A DNA stretch of 64,000 bases. Source: Mesorhizobium jarvisii. GTDB taxonomy: Bacteria > Pseudomonadota > Alphaproteobacteria > Rhizobiales > Rhizobiaceae. Both the position numbers and the translations under genes were made by a program. The notes under the pieces are model-generated. The model saw only the letters and a list, made by a program, of their open reading frames with translations. It was not told where the DNA came from and made no database searches. Shown in pieces: positions 17,024-26,264 of the stretch. Within the stretch, counting starts at the first letter, position 1, and every line of letters begins with the position of its first letter. The stretch is taken from the NCBI RefSeq assembly GCF_003601985.1, contig NZ_QZXA01000012.1:62001-126000 (forward strand), given 5' to 3'.

Positions 17024-18100
17024 ATGCTGGAGCGCAACAAGGACAATCAGCCCGATCAGGAAAAACTGGAGGCGCTGCTGGGAAGAATGGTCGGCGATCT
17101 TGGCGCGATCACCACAGGGGCCGCTGTGCTGTTGGGAGACAGGCTTGGCCTGTTCTCGGCGATGAGCGAAGGCGGCAAGATGACCGCCGGACAGCTTGCC
17201 AAAAGGACCGGCACCCAAGAACGGCTGGTCCGCGAATGGCTCTCGGCGCAGGCGGCAGCCGGCTATGTCGAATATGAAGAGGCCGGCGACAGCTTCTACC
17301 TCAGCCCCGAGCAGGAGCAGGTTTTCGTCAACGAGGACAGCCCGGCCTTCATGGCTGGCGCTTTCGAGGTGGTCTCGACACTGTGGCTGGACGAGGAGAA
17401 GGTCAGGCAGGCCTTCCGCTCTGGCAAAGGTCTTGGCTGGCACGATCACAGCGCCTGCCTGTTCCGCGGCACAGAGCGCTTCTTCCGGCCGGGCTACAAC
17501 GCCAATCTGATCGACTCCTGGCTGCCGGCGCTCGACGGCGTGGTCGACAATCTTGAAGCGGGCATCGAGGTCGCCGATGTCGGCTGCGGCCACGGCGCCT
17601 CGACGGTGCTGATGGCCAAGGCCTTTCCGAAATCGCGCTTCACCGGCTTCGACTATCACGCGCCGTCGATTGAGCGGGCGCGCGCCGTGGCAAAAGAAAC
17701 CGGCGTCGCCGGCAACACGCGCTTCGAGGTGGCGGCGGCCAAGGATTTTCCCGGCACTTACGATCTCATCGCCTTCTTCGACTGCCTTCACGACATGGGT
17801 GATCCGGAAGGTGCCGCCAGACATGTGCACAAGGCGCTGAAGCCGGATGGCACGTGGATGATCGTCGAGCCCTTCGCCAATGACAAGCTTTCGGCGAACC
17901 TCAATCCGGTCGGCCGCATCTACTACGCCGCCTCGACCTTCATCTGCACGCCGGCCTCACTGTCGCAAGAGATTGGGCTGGGGCTCGGCGCACAGGCCGG
18001 CGAGGCAAGGCTGCGCAAGGTCGTGTCGAGCGGCGGATTCAAGCGGTTCCGCCGCGCTACCGAAACACCGTTCAACATGGTCCTCGAGGCCCGCCCGTGA
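17024..18100 (+). CDS. Class I SAM-dependent methyltransferase with winged-helix N-terminus
   Basis: 358-aa enzyme. Residues about 25-95 form a winged-helix dimerisation domain (GLFSAM, TAGQLAKRTGTQERLVREWL, AAAGYVEYE). The C-terminal Rossmann domain carries the SAM motif VADVGCGHGAST, followed by FTGFDYH and FDCLHDMGDP. This layout is that of O-methyltransferase-like enzymes and related small-molecule methyltransferases; the substrate is unknown. ATG 17024 follows a GGAGGAG site. It probably forms an operon with the ABM-domain gene 43 bp downstream, divergent from LysR. Confidence 0.85.
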   Translation: MLERNKDNQPDQEKLEALLGRMVGDLGAITTGAAVLLGDRLGLFSAMSEGGKMTAGQLAKRTGTQERLVREWLSAQAAAGYVEYEEAGDSFYLSPEQEQVFVNEDSPAFMAGAFEVVSTLWLDEEKVRQAFRSGKGLGWHDHSACLFRGTERFFRPGYNANLIDSWLPALDGVVDNLEAGIEVADVGCGHGASTVLMAKAFPKSRFTGFDYHAPSIERARAVAKETGVAGNTRFEVAAAKDFPGTYDLIAFFDCLHDMGDPEGAARHVHKALKPDGTWMIVEPFANDKLSANLNPVGRIYYAASTFICTPASLSQEIGLGLGAQAGEARLRKVVSSGGFKRFRRATETPFNMVLEARP

Positions 18101-18143
18101 GGTCCGTGGCGCAAAGAGTTTTCGCAATCGATTGGAGGGAGGC

Positions 18144-18443
18144 ATGACCGCTTACAACGTCGTTCGGTTCCGCACCAAGCCGGGCAAGGAACAGGCATTC
18201 ATCGATGCGCACAAGAAGGCGACGCTTGACGTCGAAGGCTTCCGCAAGGGCGCGCTCGTCAAGACCGGCGATCGGTCATTCTGTGTCATCGGCGAATGGA
18301 ACGACATGGACAGCCTCGCGGCGGCACGGCCGCAAATGATCGGCCTCCTGGATACGATGCGTGACATGCTGGAAGACCTCGGCGGCGACCTCGGCGTGAC
18401 CGATCCCGTCTCGGGGACGGTCGTTGTGGATATCAAGACCTGA
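18144..18443 (+). CDS. ABM-domain (dimeric alpha-beta barrel) protein
   Basis: 99-aa protein with one antibiotic-biosynthesis-monooxygenase-type ferredoxin-like fold: YNVVRFRTKPGKEQAFIDAH, SFCVIGEWNDMDSLAAARP and a C-terminal strand. Small proteins of this fold act as cofactor-free oxygenases or as stabilising partners; the role here is unknown. The ATG has GGAGGGAGG immediately upstream, a very strong ribosome site. It follows the methyltransferase gene by 43 bp and is the last gene before the island boundary. Confidence 0.75.
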   Translation: MTAYNVVRFRTKPGKEQAFIDAHKKATLDVEGFRKGALVKTGDRSFCVIGEWNDMDSLAAARPQMIGLLDTMRDMLEDLGGDLGVTDPVSGTVVVDIKT

Positions 18444-18742
18444 AGGCCGATCGGCTCTGAAGAATGCGCGCCTCGGGGCTAGCTGGAAGTAGCCAACTTG
18501 ATGATTCTGCGTGGATAGCCGGCTCCGCGTGCTGCAGGCCCCCGGCAACCTGCGCGGACGGGAGTTGCAAGCGGGGCCTGAGCTCGTTGCGAGATTGGCG
18601 CGTGCTGCGAGAAAGGATTGAACTCTAGCTTACATTAATAAATCAATGACTTATCGGCTATTTTGTAACATTGTGACGACCGCCAGAATGACCGTGGATA
18701 ACCTTCGAATCGATGGGCGTGTTTGCCTCCATGAGGCGCTCT
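18444..18742. other. Intergenic junction region at the left island edge
   Basis: 299 bp with no credible gene. It holds the tRNA-Thr-like repeat at 18602-18626 and then turns AT-rich (around 18626-18675), marking the entry into the island. Confidence 0.6.
18602..18626. repeat. Distal attachment site (tRNA-Thr 3'-end copy)
   Basis: 25-bp segment identical at 24 of 25 positions, in the same orientation, to 36178-36202 inside tRNA-Thr. The only difference is A18613 versus G36189. It lacks the rest of the tRNA. This is the expected distal att site of an element integrated at the tRNA 3' end. Confidence 0.85.
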
Positions 18743-19801
18743 TTAACCTCTAGTAACGTCGGCTGAATAGAAGCTGGGCGCGCCGCCGACGTGCTCGTAG
18801 ACTTCCGCGACATTGCCAGAGGTCACTGCGACGCCCGGAAGCACAATCCACGGCGGCACAGCATTGCCGGTCAGCCCGACAATCGCGGCCGCGGCAGCGA
18901 TCTCCCCCTGTTCGAAAGGCCGTTGCGCCGCAACGCCCTTGACGATCGTTCCTTCGCGAAGGGCCTCAGCGATCGCGCTACCGAGATCAACCGTGGTCAT
19001 GACCGGGATCCGGGAGCGGCCAGAAAAAGCCGGCAGCGATGCAACTGCTGGCTCGTCCCAGACGACAAACAGTCCATCAAGATCAGGGTTGGCATCAAGG
19101 TAGAGACCGACAGCGCTGCCGGCATTTGCTGGCACTTCGAATTTCAGCTGCGTCAGCGTGATGTCCGGGCGCTCGTGCCGCATCCACTTGCCGAATGCGA
19201 TCTCACGCTGCGCCGTCGCGAAGAAGTCGACATTGTAGGCAGCCACACAGACTGTGCCGTTCTGCCGGATGTGCGGAGAAATCAGACTGGCGGCGATCTG
19301 GCCAAGCCCGAAATTGTCGGACGATATGACACTTACATAGTCGGTTTCTTGAAGCAGGCCGGAAGGCGCGTTGTCGAGCAGGACGAGCTTGATCCCGGCG
19401 ACCGCCAGTTTGCGGAAAGCTGCGGCCACGGCCGTGCTTCCGACGGGGATGCTGATCACGGCATCCGGCTTCGATAGCACCAGCCGTTCGATCGCTGCGA
19501 TCTGGGTGGCCGGGTCGTAGCCGCAATCGACGATGTCGACGACGACGGCGCCCGCCTGCTCCAAGCCTGCCTTGATGCCCGCGATCTGGCGCTGCGCCCA
19601 GTCCGAAGCGGTCGTGTGCAGAACAATCGCCACGCGGAAGGCTCTTTCCCTGGCGCGCTCCAGCATGTCGGCAGACGGGCGCAGCAATTCGGGAGATGCC
19701 GGCCGTTCGCCATGTGGTCCCAGGCCTGCAACCAGCGGACGCGCAACAGACGAAACCGGCAACACACATCCGGGTGGCATTGCCGCATCAGCTCTCTGCA
19801 T
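18743..19801 (-). CDS. Sugar-binding-protein homologue without signal peptide
   Basis: 352-aa type-1 periplasmic-binding-fold protein (RbsB-like). It aligns through its length with the island's own binding protein at 22385: GLGPHGE/SLGPNGE, VISIPVGSTAVAAA/IVSIPTDPVATAAA and AAQRPFEQG/SAQRPYDQG. The N-terminus (MQRADAAMPPGCVLPVSS) has no hydrophobic export signal, and none appears in frame upstream. ATG 19801 has GGGAGGAG. It is therefore predicted to stay in the cytoplasm, and it lies 131 bp behind the ROK regulator on the same strand. A role as an intracellular sugar sensor is inferred; a decayed transport gene is the alternative. Confidence 0.78.
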   Translation of the reverse strand: MQRADAAMPPGCVLPVSSVARPLVAGLGPHGERPASPELLRPSADMLERARERAFRVAIVLHTTASDWAQRQIAGIKAGLEQAGAVVVDIVDCGYDPATQIAAIERLVLSKPDAVISIPVGSTAVAAAFRKLAVAGIKLVLLDNAPSGLLQETDYVSVISSDNFGLGQIAASLISPHIRQNGTVCVAAYNVDFFATAQREIAFGKWMRHERPDITLTQLKFEVPANAGSAVGLYLDANPDLDGLFVVWDEPAVASLPAFSGRSRIPVMTTVDLGSAIAEALREGTIVKGVAAQRPFEQGEIAAAAAIVGLTGNAVPPWIVLPGVAVTSGNVAEVYEHVGGAPSFYSADVTRG

Positions 19802-19932
19802 CCCGTTGCTCCTCCCATCCGCCACCTCTGCGGGCAGCTGTATTGAATCAAACCTACCGCAGGGGTTCGGGTTTGCAAGCGCCACGGCTGATCGCGGCGA
19901 CTGAGCGACAGCCGGTTGGGCGGGCTGCAAGC

Positions 19933-21384
19933 TCAACCGCCTGTCGTCGCCGTCTTCTCGACAGCAGCCAGCAAGTTGGCAACCCCGGCGTGGGCAAGCG
20001 GCGTGCCCGATACGATCCATTCGCTGAGGAACGCGGGGGCGAACAGTTCGGTCACGGCGACAGATGCGGCGCCGACAAGTCCAGCCGACCGCCCCATGCG
20101 CGAATGGACAATACTGATATCGCGGCTGATGAGAGGCTGCGCGTGCCCGTAGATGCCCTCGCGGATCGCCGCCAGGCAGATGTCCCCCGTTTGGGACAGT
20201 TCCCCGCCGAGAACGATCATCGACGGATTGAGGATATTGGCCAGCGTCGCCAGGACTGTGCCGATCAGCCGTCCGGATTGCGCCAGCAGGTCGGCCGAGA
20301 ACGGGTCGCCGAGGCGGGCCGCCGTGCCAATGTCGGCCGCCGTCACCGTCCCGGTCGCGGCGAGCGTTTCGCCGAGAAGACGGCTTCGCCCCTGTTCTGC
20401 CGCTAGTAGGCCGGCCTGGGCGATGGCATCGCAGCCGGCGACGGTTTGCAGGCAGCCAACATTGCCGCAACCGCAAATGCGCTTGTGCGGCTCGCCGGCG
20501 TAAACATGCCCTATCTGTCCCGCTATGCCTTGCGCGCCACGATGCAGGCGGCCGTCGACAACGATGCCGGCGGTGATATCCGAGCCAAGGTCGACATAGA
20601 GCAAGTCGCGGCTGGCTTCCGCCGACAGGGCGCTTAGTTCACCCATCGTTTCCATCTGCACGGCGCCCCGCACCCAGACTGGCGCTTGGAAACGATGTAT
20701 CAAACGCTCCAGAAGCTTCGCCTCGTCCCAAGCAGGCATCGCACTAAGTTTGGGGATCGCCAGGCTTTTTGAGTCCCTCTGCTCGACCGACCCCGGCGCT
20801 CCCAGACCAATCGCCCACAGCGGAGCACCATCCTTGCCGAGCGACCATTTGAACAGCGCCTCGAGCCGATCGAACAGCGCCTGCGCTGGGGAAGCGGCGT
20901 CGAAATCTTCGTAGTGCTCAAGGATGAGCCGCCCGTCCAGATCGGCGAGACCGAGGCTGATGGTGTCGCCGTCGATGTTGGCAACCAGAATGCGCGCGGC
21001 CTCCGATCGAAACCGCACCAGACGCGGCGCACGCCCGCCTATGGAGCGCCCAACACCGCCTTCGTCGACAAGGCCGAAGGCAGCAAGCGTCGAGAGGCGG
21101 TCCGTGACCACGGCGCGGCCGAGCCGGGCTTCTCGTTCGAGGTCGAGGCGCGTGCAAGGTTCACTCGATCGCAGAATGTTGAGAAGCGAAACAAGACTCT
21201 GGCGTTCGGCTTCGAGGGCTTTGACGCGGTCCGTCGTCGCCGGAGAACCCGTCTCCCCGGATCGATCTGCATCCGCAACTGCGGTGCGTCCCAAGCCAGT
21301 CCTACCCACAGCCGATCGCTCCTTCGTCGTCCAACATGGACGAGCGCTTTCAGAAGACGCAATGCCTAATTTCGTCGCTAACAC
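19933..21384 (-). CDS. ROK-family transcriptional regulator
   Basis: 483-aa protein with an N-terminal winged helix (about residues 60-115: SLLNILRSSEPCTRLDLERE, AVVTDRLSTLAAFGLV) and a ROK sugar-kinase-like domain. The zinc motif is CGCGNVGCLQ, where the usual final Glu is Gln. Family members repress sugar genes and release DNA on binding a sugar. The frame opens at GTG 21384; the first 55 residues are not conserved-looking, so a later start is possible. It is divergent from the isomerase/transporter operon across an AT-rich promoter region with a dyad. Confidence 0.83.
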   Translation of the reverse strand: MLATKLGIASSESARPCWTTKERSAVGRTGLGRTAVADADRSGETGSPATTDRVKALEAERQSLVSLLNILRSSEPCTRLDLEREARLGRAVVTDRLSTLAAFGLVDEGGVGRSIGGRAPRLVRFRSEAARILVANIDGDTISLGLADLDGRLILEHYEDFDAASPAQALFDRLEALFKWSLGKDGAPLWAIGLGAPGSVEQRDSKSLAIPKLSAMPAWDEAKLLERLIHRFQAPVWVRGAVQMETMGELSALSAEASRDLLYVDLGSDITAGIVVDGRLHRGAQGIAGQIGHVYAGEPHKRICGCGNVGCLQTVAGCDAIAQAGLLAAEQGRSRLLGETLAATGTVTAADIGTAARLGDPFSADLLAQSGRLIGTVLATLANILNPSMIVLGGELSQTGDICLAAIREGIYGHAQPLISRDISIVHSRMGRSAGLVGAASVAVTELFAPAFLSEWIVSGTPLAHAGVANLLAAVEKTATTGG

Positions 21385-21402
21385 AGAAAAGTAAATTGAC
21401 TT

Positions 21403-21416
21403 TTGATTTTTATCAA
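21403..21416. promoter_or_regulatory. Candidate ROK operator (TTGAT-N4-ATCAA)
   Basis: Perfect 5-bp dyad in an AT-rich 87-bp divergent region, immediately after a TTGACT -35-like hexamer at 21396. Position between the ROK gene and the sugar operon makes it a plausible operator. Confidence 0.45.
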
Positions 21417-21471
21417 CTAAAGATCCGTTTCAAGATGCAAAAGCATATCGGGACGTGTCGGAGGAGACGCC

Positions 21472-22305
21472 ATGACTGCTTGGAAGCTGGCCTATCACGC
21501 CAATTGCTGGGGTCCACTTGGGGGCGACGCCGTTGGCGTTACCTCAATCAACCGATTGGCCTACCGGACCTTCGGGGACATGGCCGTGGCCGCGCGCGAT
21601 ATTGCAGCAGCGGGCTATGATGGCATCGAGTTCTTCGACGGCAATGTAGTCGAAAGCGCAGGCGACCATTACGCCGCCATCCGCAATATCCTCGCCGACA
21701 CCGGCCTGTCGCTGGTCTCGGTCTATGCCGGCGGCAACTTCATCTTCAAGGACATCCTTGACGAAGAACTGGCTCGCGTCGCCAAGGCGGCGGACGCAGC
21801 CCGTGCGCTCGGCGCCGAGCACCTGGTTGTTGGCGGCGGCGCGCGGCGCCACGACGGGACGCGGCTAAGCGACTACGATGCCTTGGCTTCGGCGCTCGAC
21901 AAGGTGATGGCAATCGCTGCGGAGCACGGCCTGAAGGCTCACTATCACCCCCACCTATCCACCATCGTCGAGAACCCCGACGAGGTGCGGACGATCTTCG
22001 GCAAGACCGCAATCGGGTTCTGTCCTGACACCGCGCATCTGGCCGCTGCCGGAGGCGACGTGGCAGCTATGGTGCGCGAGCACGCATCACGCATTTCCTA
22101 TGTCCACCTCAAGGGCTGGCAGCGCGACCCGTTCGCCTTCGTGCCGGTCGGCCGGGGCGATTGCGACAACGGCGCCGTGATCCGGGCCCTGAAGGACATC
22201 CGTTACACGGGTTGGATCTGCAACGAACTCGACGCCTGGGCCGATCCTGCCGCCGGCGCGCGGGAAAGCCACGCCTTTGTGCAAGCGGAACTTGCCAAAG
22301 TCTGA
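21472..22305 (+). CDS. Sugar phosphate isomerase/epimerase-family TIM-barrel protein
   Basis: 277-aa AP-endonuclease-2-type TIM barrel. Metal-ligand-bearing strands are visible: DGIEFFDGN, HYHPHLSTIVE, FCPDTAHLAAAGGD, YVHLKGW and ICNELDAW. The superfamily includes IolE-like dehydratases, epimerases and lyases that cleave 3-keto-glycosides; motifs alone do not decide. ATG 21472 follows GGAGGAG. It is the first gene of the island's plus-strand sugar operon, 79 bp before the binding protein. Linkage to a GMC oxidoreductase favours a role in keto-sugar chemistry. Confidence 0.8.
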   Translation: MTAWKLAYHANCWGPLGGDAVGVTSINRLAYRTFGDMAVAARDIAAAGYDGIEFFDGNVVESAGDHYAAIRNILADTGLSLVSVYAGGNFIFKDILDEELARVAKAADAARALGAEHLVVGGGARRHDGTRLSDYDALASALDKVMAIAAEHGLKAHYHPHLSTIVENPDEVRTIFGKTAIGFCPDTAHLAAAGGDVAAMVREHASRISYVHLKGWQRDPFAFVPVGRGDCDNGAVIRALKDIRYTGWICNELDAWADPAAGARESHAFVQAELAKV

Positions 22306-22384
22306 AGTTACCGACCGGCATAGACGCCGGGAAGCGCCTGTAACTGCAACAACGAAAACCAAACAACATCAGGGAGGAAACACC

Positions 22385-23509
22385 ATGCGCATGAAAACCT
22401 TGCTTCGGTCGACGGCAATCTGTCTGACGCTCGGCCTCGGCCTTGTCTCGAACGCCGCCTACGCCACTGACCCCGCCCAGGCGCTGACCGAGATCGGCCA
22501 GCATGTGATGAGCCTCGGACCGAACGGCGAGAAGCCGGAAGCCGCCTCGAGCGTCAAGCTTACCGATGAGGAACTGGCAAAGATCAAGGAGATGCATGCC
22601 AGGGCCGCCATAGTCATGCACTATGCCGGCAACGACTGGTCGCAGGCGCAGATCGAAGGCCTCAAAGCGCAGTTCGCCACCATGGGGATCGAAGTCGTCG
22701 CCGTCACCGACGCAGGCTTCAAGCCCGACAAGCAGGTGTCCGACCTCGAGACCGTCATGGCCCAGAAGCCCAATATAATCGTGTCCATTCCGACCGACCC
22801 GGTCGCGACCGCGGCGGCTTACAAGGCGGCCGCCGACGCCGGCGCCAAGCTCGTGTTCATGGACAACGTGCCGAAAGGCTTCGTGGCCGGTAAGGACTAC
22901 GTCAGCTCCGTTTCTGCAGACAACTACGGCAACGGCGTCGCCACAGCGCACCTGCTGGCGCAGGCGCTTGGCGGCAAGGGCGATGTGGGGCTGATCTTCC
23001 ATGCAGCCGACTTCTTCGTCACCAAGCAGCGCTACGACGCTGTCAAGAAGACGCTGGCCGAGAACTATCCGGACATCCACGTCGTTGCCGAGCAAGGCAT
23101 CGGCGGTCCCGACTTCTCAGGCGATGCCGAGAAGGCGGCTGGAGCTCTGCTCGTCGCCCATCCCAGCATCAAGGGCATCTGGGCGGTGTGGGATGTGCCC
23201 GCGGAAGGCGTCATATCCGCCGCCCTCACCAATGGCCGGGACGATCTGGTGATCGTCAATTGCGACCTCGGCGAAAACGTCGCCATCAACATGGCGAGCG
23301 ACGGCCCGGTAAAGGGCCTGTCGGCGCAGCGGCCCTATGACCAAGGCGTGACCGAGGCCATGCTGGCCGGCTACGGCCTGCTTGGCAAGCAGGCGCCGGC
23401 CTATGTCGCGCTGCCGGCACTGCCGGTAACCAAGGCCAATCTCGCCGATGCCTGGCAGCAGGTCTACCACAAGCCGGTCACCGACAAGATCAAGCAAAGC
23501 ATGCAGTAA
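22385..23509 (+). CDS. Sugar ABC transporter substrate-binding protein (CUT2, RbsB-like)
   Basis: 374-aa periplasmic protein with a strong signal peptide (basic MRMKTLLRS, hydrophobic run, cleavage near AYA-TD) and a type-1 periplasmic-binding fold. It captures a sugar or sugar-like ligand for the ATPase and permease encoded next. ATG 22385 has GGGAGGAAA upstream. The ligand is not known, and it belongs to a branch distinct from classical ribose binders. The cytoplasmic paralogue at 18743 shares its architecture. Confidence 0.87.
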   Translation: MRMKTLLRSTAICLTLGLGLVSNAAYATDPAQALTEIGQHVMSLGPNGEKPEAASSVKLTDEELAKIKEMHARAAIVMHYAGNDWSQAQIEGLKAQFATMGIEVVAVTDAGFKPDKQVSDLETVMAQKPNIIVSIPTDPVATAAAYKAAADAGAKLVFMDNVPKGFVAGKDYVSSVSADNYGNGVATAHLLAQALGGKGDVGLIFHAADFFVTKQRYDAVKKTLAENYPDIHVVAEQGIGGPDFSGDAEKAAGALLVAHPSIKGIWAVWDVPAEGVISAALTNGRDDLVIVNCDLGENVAINMASDGPVKGLSAQRPYDQGVTEAMLAGYGLLGKQAPAYVALPALPVTKANLADAWQQVYHKPVTDKIKQSMQ

Positions 23510-23539
23510 ACTTCGCACACAGGTCCTCCCGGTGGCGAT

Positions 23540-23592
23540 GGTTCGGCCGAGTTCAAGCAGAAGCGCAGCGTTTCTGTCCGACAGGCCGAACC
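23540..23592 (+). promoter_or_regulatory. Intercistronic stem-loop after the binding-protein gene
   Basis: Perfect 9-bp inverted repeat GGTTCGGCC / GGCCGAACC (23540-23548, 23584-23592) with a 35-nt loop and no T run. Such structures after binding-protein genes often protect the upstream mRNA and raise its level relative to membrane components. Confidence 0.45.
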
Positions 23593-23636
23593 AATCCCCC
23601 ACACGACGCAACCTTTGTTTTGCCCCAGGTGTTGTC

Positions 23637-25202
23637 ATGACCACTGCCAACGCAGCCGAAGCCGTCCGAATGCGAAATGTCAGCATGCGTTTCGGCGGTG
23701 TCCGGGCGCTTGACGACGTTCATCTCGACGTTAGCCCGGGCGAAGTGCACGCGCTGCTCGGTGAGAACGGCGCCGGCAAGTCTACAATCCTGAAAATTCT
23801 CCGCGGCGTGCAGCCGCCAACCTCCGGCACGGTCGAGATCGGTAGCGTGCCGCTAGCCACCTTCACCGCCGAGGCCGCGCGCAATGCCGGTGTCGCTATG
23901 GCGTTCCAGGAAATGAGCCTGATTCCGACGCTGACGGTGGCGCAGAATGTCTTCCTCAACCGCGAGATCATGACCAGCTCCGGGCTCATCGACGACAGAA
24001 CCGCGGTGGCCGAATCGCGAAAGCTTTTCGCGCGCATGGGCGTCGAGATTGACCCCAGCGCCAAGGTCTCCGACATTCCGGCTGGACACCGACAGCTCAC
24101 CGAGATCGTCAAGGCGACATCGCAACCGTGCAAGGTCTTGGTGCTGGACGAGCCAACCACGGCGCTGTCGCAGAACGAGGTCGAGCGGCTCTTCGACTAT
24201 GTGCGCCAGCTTCGCGGCCAGGGCGTCGCCATCGTCTATGTCTCGCACCGTATGGACGAGATCTTCCGCATCGCCGACCGCGCTACCATCTTGCGCGACG
24301 GCAAGCACATCATCACCGCGCCGATGTCAGAGTTCACGCTGGAATCGATGATCGCCCATATCATCGGCCGACGCTCTCGCGGCTTCTCCGACGTGGTGCG
24401 CGAGACGGCGATGATCGGCGAAGTGCTGCTCGAAACACGCGGCCTTTCGGGCTCCAGCAAGCCTATCGGTATCGATCTGACGCTTCGCCGCGGTGAAGTA
24501 GTCGGCGTCGCTGGCCTGCTGGGCAGTGGGCGCTCGTCGTTGGCGCGCGTGCTGGCCGGGGTCCAGCCGATGACTAGTGGCGAGATCCGGATCAAAGGCA
24601 AGGTGGTTTCGATCGCTAGGCCGCGAGATGCCATCGACGCCGGCATTGCGCTGGTGCCGGAAGATCGCGCACGGCAGGGATTCGTCGCCTTCCATTCGGT
24701 GGAAAGCAACATCGACCTGCCCAACCTTGATCGCCTTTCGACCAAGACATTGGTCGATCGCACCAAGTCGGCGGCACTGGCCGAAAGCTCGATCCAGCGC
24801 CTGCGCATCAAGACCGACTCGCGCAAGGCGACCATCAGGACACTGTCGGGCGGCAATGCGCAGAAGGTGGTCATCGCCAAATGGCTGGCGACCGAACCGG
24901 AGGTGCTGATCCTCGACGAACCAACCGCCGGTATCGACATTGGTTCGAAATCGGAGATCGTGACGCTGATCCGCAACCTCGCCAAATCCGGCAAGGCAAT
25001 CCTGGTGCTGTCGTCGGAGTTGCAGGAACTGCTCGCCGCTTGCGATCGAATCCTGGTGATGTCGGAAGGCCGCGTCGTGCGCGACATCGCCCGTCACGAC
25101 CTCGACGACGCCGCCAAGGTGGACTCGATCGACAGTCTTCAGCACGCCGAACAGAAACTCAACAAATTCATGCAGGAAGCCCGCGGAGGAATTATCCAAT
25201 GA
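23637..25202 (+). CDS. Sugar ABC transporter ATP-binding protein (CUT2, dual domain)
   Basis: 521-aa ATPase with two nucleotide-binding domains, as in RbsA/XylG. The first has Walker A GENGAGKST and LDEPTTALS. The second has the degenerate Walker A GLLGSGRSS typical of CUT2, signature LSGGNAQK and LDEPTAGIDIG. It energises the transporter at the inner face of the membrane. The frame is open from 23448, but ATG 23637 begins at the family N-terminus. Its stop overlaps the permease start as ATGA. Confidence 0.9.
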   Translation: MTTANAAEAVRMRNVSMRFGGVRALDDVHLDVSPGEVHALLGENGAGKSTILKILRGVQPPTSGTVEIGSVPLATFTAEAARNAGVAMAFQEMSLIPTLTVAQNVFLNREIMTSSGLIDDRTAVAESRKLFARMGVEIDPSAKVSDIPAGHRQLTEIVKATSQPCKVLVLDEPTTALSQNEVERLFDYVRQLRGQGVAIVYVSHRMDEIFRIADRATILRDGKHIITAPMSEFTLESMIAHIIGRRSRGFSDVVRETAMIGEVLLETRGLSGSSKPIGIDLTLRRGEVVGVAGLLGSGRSSLARVLAGVQPMTSGEIRIKGKVVSIARPRDAIDAGIALVPEDRARQGFVAFHSVESNIDLPNLDRLSTKTLVDRTKSAALAESSIQRLRIKTDSRKATIRTLSGGNAQKVVIAKWLATEPEVLILDEPTAGIDIGSKSEIVTLIRNLAKSGKAILVLSSELQELLAACDRILVMSEGRVVRDIARHDLDDAAKVDSIDSLQHAEQKLNKFMQEARGGIIQ

Positions 25203-26161
25203 CCGACACGGCCGCATCAGCCAGCAAATTCTCGGCACTGGCCAACTGGCGTGAATACATCATCTATATCGGCTTCGTGGTTATCTTCCTCGTCTTTGCC
25301 GCGACGCTTGGCGACAGGGGCTTTCTCGACCCCAACAACCTGTTGAACATTATCCGTCAGACCGCGATCATCGCCGTGGTCTCGGTGACGATGACCTTTG
25401 TGCTCAGCACCGGCGAGATCGACCTGTCGGTCGGGGCAGTCGCGGGCCTCGCTTCCGTCGCCACTGCAATGGGCATCGACCAGTTCGGCATCCCCGGCGG
25501 CATCCTTTACGGCCTGGGCACCGGCGTCGTCGTCGGCGCCGTCAATGGCTGGCTGACCACCGGCATCGGAATTCCCTCGTTCCTCACCACGCTGGCCATG
25601 ATGGGCATCGCACGCGGCGTCGCCATGTGGATCAGCGGCACGGCGGCGATCCCCATACTGAGCAAGCCCTACGCGGCGGTCTTCGGCGCCGGCAACATCG
25701 GCCCGATACCAAGCCTGTTGGTCTGGGTGGCAATTATCGGCATCGCCGGCCACATCGTGCTTCGCCGCACCACGTTCGGACGACGCGTGCTGGCCACCGG
25801 CGGCAACGAGACATCGGCACGCTACTCCGGGGTCAACACCGCCTCTATAAAATTCCGCGTGCTGATGCTGTCGTCCGTGGCGGCCGCCTTGGCCGGCATG
25901 CTCTATGCGGGCCGTCTCCATTCCGGCCGCTTCCAGTTCGGCGAAGGCGACGAGCTTTCGGTGATCGCCGCAGCCGTGCTTGGCGGCACCAGCCTGTTCG
26001 GTGGTGCCGGCACGGTGGTCGGCTCTATCATGGGCGCGCTGATGATTGGCCTGATCAACAACGGCCTCGTGCTGATGGGACTGGAATTCAGCCAGCAGTT
26101 GATCGCTCGCGGCGCCATCATCATCATTGCAGTCGCCATCAGCCAAACGCGCAAGCGTTAG
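25199..26161 (+). CDS. Sugar ABC transporter permease (CUT2, RbsC-like)
   Basis: 320-aa inner-membrane protein with 8-10 hydrophobic segments. The CUT2 permease motif TGEIDLSVGAVAGLASV near residue 70 and the C-terminal VLGGTSLFGGAGTVVGS loop identify the RbsC-like family. One permease gene is present, so a homodimer channel is expected. Coupled to the ATPase gene by a 4-bp ATGA overlap. Confidence 0.9.
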   Translation: MTDTAASASKFSALANWREYIIYIGFVVIFLVFAATLGDRGFLDPNNLLNIIRQTAIIAVVSVTMTFVLSTGEIDLSVGAVAGLASVATAMGIDQFGIPGGILYGLGTGVVVGAVNGWLTTGIGIPSFLTTLAMMGIARGVAMWISGTAAIPILSKPYAAVFGAGNIGPIPSLLVWVAIIGIAGHIVLRRTTFGRRVLATGGNETSARYSGVNTASIKFRVLMLSSVAAALAGMLYAGRLHSGRFQFGEGDELSVIAAAVLGGTSLFGGAGTVVGSIMGALMIGLINNGLVLMGLEFSQQLIARGAIIIIAVAISQTRKR

Positions 26162-26264
26162 AGGGACCGAGGAGACCACAGGCTGGGCGTTGCCAGGCAT
26201 CAGGCTTGTGGTGCGCAGGTCCGACGCGTCGACCCGAAAAGATAGTTGCAGCAAGGGACATGCC

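Noticed and set aside
16892..17830. 312-aa minus-strand open frame
   Set aside because: It is antisense to the methyltransferase, which has motifs and a strong ribosome site; the frame is a high-GC shadow.
18743..20476. 577-aa version of the binding-protein-like gene
   Set aside because: The upstream part overlaps the ROK gene in another frame and has no family similarity; ATG 19801 has a strong ribosome site.
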